A stretch of DNA of 64,000 bases, from contig NZ_CH724159.1 of the NCBI RefSeq assembly GCF_000153045.1, positions 1,661,513-1,725,512 on the forward strand, given 5' to 3'. Within the stretch, counting starts at the first letter, position 1. Every line of letters starts with the position of its first letter. The notes beneath the pieces are model-generated. The model was not told where the DNA came from, searched no databases, and was given only the letters and a program-made list of their open reading frames with translations. The stretch is from Synechococcus sp. WH 5701 (GTDB taxonomy: Bacteria; Cyanobacteriota; Cyanobacteriia; PCC-6307; Cyanobiaceae). Both the position numbers and the translations under genes were made by a program. Shown piece after piece: positions 36,147 to 41,934 of the stretch.

Positions 36147-36362
36147 TCAAAGTGGGGGCTCCTCCAGCTGGTGAGCGCCTGCGGGGCAGTCGGATTCAGC
36201 GAGGGCATGGCGGATGATGATCAGCAACCGCTCAAAACCATCGCTGTCTTCCAGCCCCTTCCAGAACCACTGGGTTTCAGGATTGCACTGCTCCACCTGC
36301 TCCCTGAGGTCCGCCGGCAAGGCAGACCAATCGGGAAGGTGGGGCAGCTCAGGGCGGCTCAT
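36147..36362 (-). CDS. Small conserved-looking hypothetical protein
   Basis: A 71-residue acidic protein (SRPELPHLPDWSALPADLREQVEQC, then WFWKGLEDSDGFERLLIII) without signal peptide or known motif. The ATG start at 36362 lies 14 nt after the stop of the upstream 68-aa gene, suggesting an operon with it and the DUF2092 gene. Function unknown. Confidence 0.6.
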   Translation of the reverse strand: MSRPELPHLPDWSALPADLREQVEQCNPETQWFWKGLEDSDGFERLLIIIRHALAESDCPAGAHQLEEPPL

Positions 36363-36376
36363 GGGGGGCCGTGGGT

Positions 36377-36583
36377 TCAGCAGTCGTAGACGCCAACGGC
36401 ACAGCGACGCACGGTGCGCCGACCCACTCCGGCCACGCTGACGGGCGTGAGCGGACGGCCCACTCGGGCCTGCGCCGGCGGGACCAGGGCATTCAGGAGT
36501 TGGCCTGGCACGGTCTGCAGCGGGCCTGAGCCAGCCAGGGCGAGGGCGGCAAGGAGAGCAGCCGTTTTGCGGGTGGTGGTCAT
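36377..36583 (-). CDS. Small secreted peptide with C-terminal cysteines
   Basis: A 68-residue product with a signal peptide (TTTRKTAALLAALALAGSG) and a basic C-terminal part ending RRTVRRCAVGVYDC, whose two cysteines could form a disulfide. The ATG overlaps the TGA of the DUF2092 gene (ATGA), and AGAGGA lies upstream at good spacing, so it is very likely translated. I know no family for it. Confidence 0.65.
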   Translation of the reverse strand: MTTTRKTAALLAALALAGSGPLQTVPGQLLNALVPPAQARVGRPLTPVSVAGVGRRTVRRCAVGVYDC

Positions 36584-37419
36584 GGAGTTCCTCTTTGAAC
36601 GAAGTTACTGGGCAGTTCGCCCATGGACTTGATGGTCTTCAACTCATCCTTGCTGATGACCCTGGCCCCCGGGGGCGGCACAAAAGCGAAGGACTGGCCG
36701 ACGGCCGCGGATCCCGTTTTGAAGTTACTGAGTTGAACGCTGTATTGAGGCGAGCCAGGTACAGTCTTGGAGGTGATCACGTAGCGGCAGGGATAGGGAC
36801 GCTTCCCCTGGGCGATCCAGATCTGGAAATCGACATCCTTTTTACGGAACGCGAGGTGATCGCACTCGACACCACCCACGACGCCGCTGCCGAGATCCTT
36901 GACATCCGTGACACCCTCGGTGAGTTCGGCATAGGCCCCTGGCAACAATAAATCAGCAGCCGGGAGCGGTCTGCGGTACTTGTCCTTGAGCTCATCCACC
37001 AGGGTTGCGATCGTGCCCTTGAACGGAACCTGCATGTAGACGTTGGCCTGCTTGCCCAGCAGGGTGAAAGTGGAGCCATCAAAGACCGTTTCGACGTCGG
37101 CGAAACCGGTGGATCGGGTGGCACGGATGCGACCGGGGCGCGCCAGCGACACCGTTCCGGAACTGGCCAGCGTGAGCCGTTGCTGTTCCGCGGTCACGAC
37201 ATCCAGATCGGCGTCGTAACGGAATGACATGGCCTTTTGAGCGCCCATGTAGGTGGTCATCCCCTTGAGCAGCGCCAGGGCTTCCACCTCAGCCGCCCCC
37301 GCGCCAGGGGCCCCAACCACCCCTGCCGCGACGGCAACAAAGCCTGCACAGACCCCAGCAAAAAGGCTACGGGCAACTCCTGTCTTTATGAATAAATCTG
37401 TCATTCCTGTTGACACCAT
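36580..37419 (-). CDS. DUF2092 family exported protein
   Basis: A protein of about 279 residues matching DUF2092, which has a LolA/LolB-like beta-sheet fold. An N-terminal signal peptide (about 8-40, ending GAGAAE) is followed by a domain with MSFRYDADLDVVTAEQQRLTL and RPGRIRATR, then KRPYPCRYVITSK. It is probably periplasmic; family function is unclear, and the fold suggests a lipid or hydrophobic ligand. The start is uncertain among GTG 37422, ATG 37419 and ATG 37404. It is coupled by a 4-nt overlap to the 68-residue secreted peptide gene. Confidence 0.82.
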   Translation of the reverse strand: MVSTGMTDLFIKTGVARSLFAGVCAGFVAVAAGVVGAPGAGAAEVEALALLKGMTTYMGAQKAMSFRYDADLDVVTAEQQRLTLASSGTVSLARPGRIRATRSTGFADVETVFDGSTFTLLGKQANVYMQVPFKGTIATLVDELKDKYRRPLPAADLLLPGAYAELTEGVTDVKDLGSGVVGGVECDHLAFRKKDVDFQIWIAQGKRPYPCRYVITSKTVPGSPQYSVQLSNFKTGSAAVGQSFAFVPPPGARVISKDELKTIKSMGELPSNFVQRGTP

Positions 37420-37422
37420 CAC

Positions 37423-37914
37423 TCAGTTCCATCAAATAGAATTACGGCCTTGGTGCCAGCGGTAGACCGCCCAAAGATCCGCAAACTGAACCTCCTCAGC
37501 TTAGGGCCTAGCTGAAGTGTGGCAACCACTGCGGAGAGAGCGGGGCGTGCATCGATCAGGCCTTGCCGTGATCGTTCATGTCCTATCCAAGCAGCAACGC
37601 CCTGCCTGCTCGAACTCAATCAGAATCTGCCATTCCAATTCTCCTTCAAGGTTTCGGATCGGGCTTGCAATTGTTGGCCACACACGTGATGGCTTCCTGC
37701 GTGCGCACTTGGAGATCCCATTCCTGGCCGTCCGTCTGCCTACTCGCCAGGTTTTTTTTCAGCGATCAGCAGTCGTTGGAGGTACTGCTCATCGCTGAAT
37801 GGGCTGCTGATCAAACACACCAAGCGGTTTGATGGGTTGAAGAGGGCCCTTTTCTGTGGCCGTACGTCGGCCTGATGGCTACGGTTTTGGTAGAGTATCC
37901 CTGAGGGAAATCCC
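37423..37914. other. Intergenic gap of about 490 nt without a convincing gene
   Basis: The stretch has lower GC than its neighbours and only short ORFs with no family resemblance. It contains the hairpin with alternative pairing at 37758-37812 and a T8 run at 37752-37759. The region may be a decayed element, a promoter region for the SpoIIAA-like gene, or house a small RNA. Confidence 0.6.
37758..37812 (+). other. Strong hairpin with competing 3' arm
   Basis: Arms 37758-37773 and 37784-37799 are complementary over 16 positions with one mismatch, around a 10-nt loop. The segment GATCAGCAG within the first arm can instead pair perfectly with CTGCTGATC at 37804-37812, so two folds exclude each other. 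A run of eight T precedes it on the plus strand; none follows. It lies about 100 nt upstream of the SpoIIAA-like gene. Confidence 0.5.
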
Positions 37915-38637
37915 ATGATCGAATGCATGAGCGGGCTGCCGGACGGCACCCTCGGTTTTTCCTTCCAGGGGCAGATCACCGCTGACGATTATGACCACGT
38001 GCTCACGCCAGCGCTGGATCGTGCCCTTGAGCAGCACGATCGCCTGAAGCTGCTCGCTCAGCTGGGGCCTGCCTTTGAGGGCTACGACCTGGGCGCGGCC
38101 TGGGCCGACGGCCGTGAGGCGCTGCGGCACTGGGATGGGTTCGAGCGCCTGGCGCTGGTGTCGGATGTGGCCTGGGTGCGGACGGCCGTGGCGGCCTTCA
38201 GCCTGGTGACGCCCTGCCCCGTGAGGGTGTTCGCCAACGCGGACCTGGAGGAGGCCCGCCGCTGGTTGGCGGAGTCGCTGGGCACGATGCACATCAAGCG
38301 GGACGGCGATGTGATTGAGACGGAGCTGATCGGCACGCTCGAGGCCAGTGCCTACGAACGGATCGAAGCCGACATCGACGCTGAGATTCAGGGGATCGAT
38401 GGTGTGAGGCTGCTGCTGGATCTGCGTCAGTTCGATGGCTGGGCCGGCCTCGGCGCCCTGGGGCGCCACCTGGCGCTCGTTCGCGACCATCGCCGGGCCG
38501 TCCGGCGGGTGGCGGTGGTGGGCAACAGGGCCTGGCAGGGCCTGGCGGAAAAGCTGGTCTCGAGATTCCTCGATGCCGAGACCCGTTTCTTCGAGGGCGC
38601 TGATTATGCCCTGGCTGAAACATGGATCCGGCAATGA
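37915..38637 (+). CDS. Tandem SpoIIAA-like (STAS/SEC14) protein
   Basis: A 240-residue protein made of two consecutive SpoIIAA-like domains, each about 120 residues. Each begins with an ISGxL-type strand (TLGFSFQGQITADDYDHVLTP and VIETELIGTLEASAYERIE), followed by LLAQLGPAFEGYDLGA or LLLDLRQFDGWAGLGA, and ends with an alternating A-x-x-F-F or E-G-A-D-Y-A type strand. The single-domain family is widespread and of uncertain role, possibly lipid or membrane-associated. Start ATG 37915. The fused duplication is less usual. Confidence 0.82.
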   Translation: MIECMSGLPDGTLGFSFQGQITADDYDHVLTPALDRALEQHDRLKLLAQLGPAFEGYDLGAAWADGREALRHWDGFERLALVSDVAWVRTAVAAFSLVTPCPVRVFANADLEEARRWLAESLGTMHIKRDGDVIETELIGTLEASAYERIEADIDAEIQGIDGVRLLLDLRQFDGWAGLGALGRHLALVRDHRRAVRRVAVVGNRAWQGLAEKLVSRFLDAETRFFEGADYALAETWIRQ

Positions 38638-38675
38638 ACTTGACCGCCAATTGAGAGGTCCGGGATTACTTCCTT

Positions 38676-38706
38676 GGGGCTGTCACCGCCTTGGCGGTGG
38701 AGCCCC
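38676..38706 (+). terminator. Hairpin downstream of the SpoIIAA-like gene
   Basis: GGGGCT-G-TCACCGCC pairs with GGCGGTG-GA-GCCCC with a small bulge, about 38 nt after the stop codon. The following TCCGTCT is only a weak T-tract, so termination is plausible rather than certain. Confidence 0.5.
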
Positions 38707-38810
38707 TCCGTCTGCTGAAAATGTGGAGTCAAGAACAATGGCCGCGCCACACGTCAAGACCATGGGTTCAGTTCGCCGTGAACTTGAGCCCTGAAACGCA
38801 GGCTTGATGC

Positions 38811-38840
38811 CAAAGGGAAGGGGGCCTTCCAGCCCCCCAT
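38811..38840 (-). terminator. Probable terminator of the permuted ssrA gene
   Basis: On the minus strand GGGGG and CCCCC enclose a short region with an extra C-G pair, followed by TTCCCTTT. It lies just downstream of the last structured part of the tmRNA coding piece. Confidence 0.5.
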
Positions 38841-38854
38841 GGGTCATTTGGGTG

Positions 38855-39010
38855 ATAAGGCTGACCTACCCCATCTCCCTATAGGAGTCAGGCAGCCACA
38901 GGGGCGGTCTGACGGGAGAAACGAACGATGTTGTTCGCTGTTACGGGTTTGCTCTTACCGAGCAGGCTTCAGTCACCCTCCTCATACCCCGTCGAAACCA
39001 TTGCAGCCCC
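38855..39010 (-). ncRNA. ssrA: tmRNA coding piece (5' tRNA half and tag-reading region) of permuted ssrA
   Basis: The RNA begins GGGGCTGCAATGGTTTCGAC, the conserved tmRNA 5' end, whose first seven bases pair with the acceptor piece (see next entry). It is followed by a pseudoknot region and by the tag frame GCG..GCC TGA. After the stop comes a hairpin CTCC-TATAG-GGAG within a GGCTGAC/GTCAGCC stem. Exact 3' end is an estimate. tmRNA rescues stalled ribosomes with SmpB and adds the degradation tag. Confidence 0.9.
38888..38938 (-). other. ssrA: tmRNA proteolysis-tag reading frame
   Basis: The resume codon GCG starts the tag ANNIVRFSRQTAPVAA, closed by TGA. This is nearly identical to the tags known from Synechococcus, and its hydrophobic Ala-Ala end is what ClpXP-type proteases recognise. 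Confidence 0.93.
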
Positions 39011-39039
39011 GCGGACACCGCCGCCGCAGCGGGGTGGAA

Positions 39040-39117
39040 TGGAGCTGAGCGGAATCGAACCGCTGTCCGAAGCACCGGTGTGAGCCACCTAGTCCGCCCG
39101 AGGACGGACCTTGTCAT
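39040..39117 (-). ncRNA. ssrA: tmRNA acceptor piece of permuted ssrA
   Basis: This piece precedes the coding piece on the transcribed strand, so the gene is circularly permuted. It contains a GTCCG/CGGAC hairpin and the T arm AGCGG-TTCGATT-CCGCT, and ends CAGCTCC plus discriminator A; CCA is not encoded. CAGCTCC pairs with GGGGCTG of the coding piece, including the G3-U70 wobble that marks alanine acceptors. A 29-nt intervening segment (39011-39039) separates the two and would be removed by processing. The 5' end is estimated. Confidence 0.88.
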
Positions 39118-39194
39118 TGTGACAGCAGACATGGGCCTACGGGCAGAGCGACAGGGTGGGCATGACCGAACCCAGGCACCAGAGCGAAGCCAGG

Positions 39195-40379
39195 ATGAGC
39201 CGATTCATCGGCGAGCCGCTGGCCGGTGTGGCCGTGCTGCCTCCCGGTCTGGAGGAGGAAGGCGCCGCTGAGCTGAAAGCTCTGGGCGCCACCTCGGTGC
39301 AGGTGTTGCGGCGGGCCGTGGCCTTTCGCACCGATCTGGAGGGCTTCTACCGTCTCCAGCTGCAGGCCCGGCTTCCCTTCCGGATCCTGCGGGAGCTGGC
39401 CCGCTTCAGCTGCGACGGCCCCCGCCAGCTCTATGAGGCCGTGGCCGGCGCCGCCGACTGGGACCAGTGGCTGCCGCCCAGCCGCAGCTTCCGGGTGGAT
39501 GTGAGTGGCAGCCTGCCTGGTCTGGCCCACAGCCACTTCACTGCTCTGCAGGTGAAGAACGCCCTGGTGGATGGGCAGCGACAGCGCTGGGGCGAGCGCT
39601 CCTCGATCGATCTCAACGACCCCGAGCTCTGCCTGCACCTGCACCTGGGCCAGGCACCCGGTGGACGAGGCGGCGTGGGGGTGCTGAGCGTGGACGGGGC
39701 TGGCGGCAGCCTGCACCGCCGCGGCTGGCGGGCCGCCGTGGGCCTGGCGCCGTTGAAGGAAAACCTGGCCAGTGGCCTGATCGCGCTCACGGGCTGGGAT
39801 GGCTCGGTGCCCCTGGCCGATCCCCTCTGCGGCTCCGGCACCCTGCTGATCGAAGCCGCCTGCCGGCAGCTCGGCCGCGTGCCGGGCCTCGATCCACTGG
39901 GTGGAGTGCCGCGGCCGCAGTTGCTGCGCCACTGGCCCGATTTCCAGGGCACGCTCTGGGAGCGGGAGGTGCGGTCCGCGCAGGCGCTGTCGGCGGCGCC
40001 CCCCGCGCTGGCGCCGATCATGGGTCTGGAGCGCGACGCCGATGTGCTCGTGCAGGCCCGTGCCAACAGCGTCAGCGCCGGCGTGGCGGAGCACGTGCAA
40101 CTGCAGCAAGGCGACTGCCGCGACTTCCAGCCGCCGAATGGGCCCGGCGTGATCGTCTGCAACCCTCCCTACGGCGCCCGGCTCGGTGGCGGCGAAGACC
40201 TCGAAGGTCTCTACGCCGACCTCGGCGCGATGCTCAAGCAGCGCTGCTCCGGCTGGAGCCTGTGGCTGCTCAGCGGCAACCCGGAACTCACCGGGGCCCT
40301 GCGCATGAAGGCCCGGCGGCGGATTCCAGTGAGCAATGGAGGCATCGATTGCCGCTGGCTGAACTACGAGATCCGCTGA
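39195..40379 (+). CDS. THUMP-domain class I RNA methyltransferase (RlmL/Trm14-like)
   Basis: SAM-dependent N2-guanine RNA methyltransferase of about 394 residues. The N-terminal part is a ferredoxin-like/THUMP domain (PPGLEEEGAAELKALGA, then the VDVSGS strand). The C-terminal Rossmann domain has LADPLCGSGTLLIEAA (motif I region) and the catalytic IVCNPPYGARL (NPPY). The homologue in E. coli, RlmL, methylates 23S rRNA; substrate here is inferred. ATG 39195 is used; an in-frame ATG at 39162 is possible. It starts 77 nt beyond the tmRNA acceptor piece on the opposite strand. Confidence 0.9.
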   Translation: MSRFIGEPLAGVAVLPPGLEEEGAAELKALGATSVQVLRRAVAFRTDLEGFYRLQLQARLPFRILRELARFSCDGPRQLYEAVAGAADWDQWLPPSRSFRVDVSGSLPGLAHSHFTALQVKNALVDGQRQRWGERSSIDLNDPELCLHLHLGQAPGGRGGVGVLSVDGAGGSLHRRGWRAAVGLAPLKENLASGLIALTGWDGSVPLADPLCGSGTLLIEAACRQLGRVPGLDPLGGVPRPQLLRHWPDFQGTLWEREVRSAQALSAAPPALAPIMGLERDADVLVQARANSVSAGVAEHVQLQQGDCRDFQPPNGPGVIVCNPPYGARLGGGEDLEGLYADLGAMLKQRCSGWSLWLLSGNPELTGALRMKARRRIPVSNGGIDCRWLNYEIR

Positions 40380-40402
40380 GCCACTGGCTCTGCTGGCAGC
40401 AC

Positions 40403-41008
40403 CTACGCCTCGTCGTCCTCCTGGGGGCAGGCCTGGAGCACCTCCTGGGTGTGACGGGCCAGCAGCGAGAGCATCAGCTCGAAGAGGAACTGTTCGCTGC
40501 GCTCCAGATCGGCGTCGGCATTGCTGTAGTGCTGGCTGAGCTGGGCCACCATCGTTTCGCTGGGGGGCAGGCTCAGCACCAGGGAAAGCAGCAGCAGCAG
40601 ACAGCCGCCGAGATAGGAGCCCTCATCCCCAGCGGTCTGCAGCTGGTTGGCCCGCTCGCACACATCGGCGTAGCCGATCTGCTGCAGGTGGTGGAAGCCA
40701 CAGGCACAGCCGGTCTGCAGGCGCAATTCGGCCCGGATCTCCGGTGACAACCGCCCCAGGCTGGTGGCGCTGGGTACCGACTCCCGGCGCAGGCTGCTCC
40801 AGATCCGGCTGGGCACCGGCTCGGATGGCAGGCCCTCGGGCAGCGCCTCGGCCAGATCGTGGCAATCGATCAGCATCTGGCACCAGAGCTCGGTGAGGAG
40901 CACGTCCTGGCGGAGTTGCTCCGATGATTCCTGCTGCGGCGAGTCCTGATGCGGCTGCTCCAGCTCCGCGGGGTCGTGGCTGGAGCTGGGGAACGGCTTC
41001 GGGCTCAT
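40403..41008 (-). CDS. Hypothetical protein of the YqjD-like/holin-like operon
   Basis: A 201-residue protein I do not recognise. It has a Ser/Gln-rich N-terminus, two cysteines close together (TGCACGF, near residue 118), a hydrophobic helix (GGCLLLLLSLVLSLPPS, about 148-163) and an acidic C-terminus ending PQEDDEA. The ATG at 41008 overlaps the stop of the upstream holin-like gene by 4 nt. It is the third and last gene of a coupled operon. Confidence 0.72.
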   Translation of the reverse strand: MSPKPFPSSSHDPAELEQPHQDSPQQESSEQLRQDVLLTELWCQMLIDCHDLAEALPEGLPSEPVPSRIWSSLRRESVPSATSLGRLSPEIRAELRLQTGCACGFHHLQQIGYADVCERANQLQTAGDEGSYLGGCLLLLLSLVLSLPPSETMVAQLSQHYSNADADLERSEQFLFELMLSLLARHTQEVLQACPQEDDEA

Positions 41009-41418
41009 CGGCCCAGCAGGGCACGGGTGGTCTTGCTCAATCCGGCGGTGGTCTGGGGCAGATAAGGGCCCTGGATCAGCTGACCGCCGATGCGCAGCAG
41101 CACACCAGCCAGCACCAGATCCCCCACCAGTAGCAGCAACACCGCCTGCAGCCAACCCCAGCCGAAGCTCTGGTGCAGCCACAACACCAGGGCCACGTGG
41201 CCAGCCACTGATGCCAGCAGCATCAGCGTGCCGCCGGCCGCCAGCAGCACGCCACCGCTGATCAGCCTCCGCTTTTCATGGTCCACCTCCTGCAGGGCGA
41301 TGCGCACATGCAGGTCCATCACCGACGTCACCAGGGCAGTGACGCGACCTGCCGCCACCCGGCCCATCCCGGCGCCGCTTGAGCGCCGCCCCCGGCGCTC
41401 ATCGTCGGCCGAACTCAT
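41005..41418 (-). CDS. Phage_holin_3_6 (YqjE-like) membrane protein
   Basis: A 137-residue protein with two transmembrane helices (about 54-78 and 84-106), preceded by an amphipathic segment with DLHVRIALQEVDHEKRR. This is the pattern of the Phage_holin_3_6/DUF1469 family, which includes E. coli YqjE; despite the family name there is no sign of phage DNA here. It overlaps the genes on both sides by 4 nt, so its level is tied to them. Confidence 0.8.
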   Translation of the reverse strand: MSSADDERRGRRSSGAGMGRVAAGRVTALVTSVMDLHVRIALQEVDHEKRRLISGGVLLAAGGTLMLLASVAGHVALVLWLHQSFGWGWLQAVLLLLVGDLVLAGVLLRIGGQLIQGPYLPQTTAGLSKTTRALLGR

Positions 41419-41831
41419 GAGGAGCGCCGGCCCGGAGCCAGCAGCAGTCCGGCGATCAGGCCCACCGCCGCCGCCACGCCCACCGCCAGCAGGGGGCGAT
41501 CACGCACGGGCTTCTCGATCCGGGGCCGCAGGCTGCTGTTGAGTTCATCGAGCAGATGCTCCAGCTGTTCCTCCAGCGGGCCGATGCGATCCACCAGGTC
41601 GCGGGTGCGGTCACCCGCCGCATGGACCAGGTCAAGCAGTTGCTCCTGCACGCCACTGGCGGTGCGGCCGGTCTGCTGGGCGATCACTGACACCACCTCA
41701 TCCAGGCTGCCGCGGGTGGCCTCCAGGGTTTCGCGGGCCACCTGCGGCCACTCACGCTGGATGGTGGGCAGCAGGGCGTCGAAGCGCTCGCGGAAGCGGT
41801 CGCGACTGACGGTGGGGGTTTCGGGTTCCAT
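41415..41831 (-). CDS. YqjD/ElaB-like (DUF883) membrane-anchored protein
   Basis: A 138-residue protein: a long soluble helical part (about 10-108, with heptad-like Leu and Glu) and one C-terminal transmembrane helix (RPLLAVGVAAAVGLIAGLLLAPG) followed by Arg residues. This matches the DUF883 layout of E. coli YqjD and ElaB, some of which bind ribosomes at the inner membrane in stationary phase. It starts the three-gene operon and is divergent from smc, 103 nt away. Confidence 0.78.
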   Translation of the reverse strand: MEPETPTVSRDRFRERFDALLPTIQREWPQVARETLEATRGSLDEVVSVIAQQTGRTASGVQEQLLDLVHAAGDRTRDLVDRIGPLEEQLEHLLDELNSSLRPRIEKPVRDRPLLAVGVAAAVGLIAGLLLAPGRRSS

Positions 41832-41934
41832 GACGTGACGTTCCTCGGGGACTTTGGCCCTCAGGATAGGTAGGGGCTTGAGATCGTCAGCAGCTCCGCT
41901 AAGTTCGAACTGCTCAGCACTGCACGCGGGCCTG

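Noticed and set aside
37423..37832. Short frames of 66-93 codons in the gap between DUF2092 and the SpoIIAA-like gene
   Set aside because: No Shine-Dalgarno support or family similarity, and they overlap each other on different frames; composition looks non-coding.
38839..39048. A 69-codon plus-strand frame across the tmRNA locus
   Set aside because: It is antisense to the structured tmRNA pieces, whose tRNA-like ends and tag frame are clear.
41005..41418. Holin-like family name as a sign of prophage
   Set aside because: The family is a membrane-protein family also found in housekeeping operons (YqjE). No integrase, capsid, tail or lysis genes are near.
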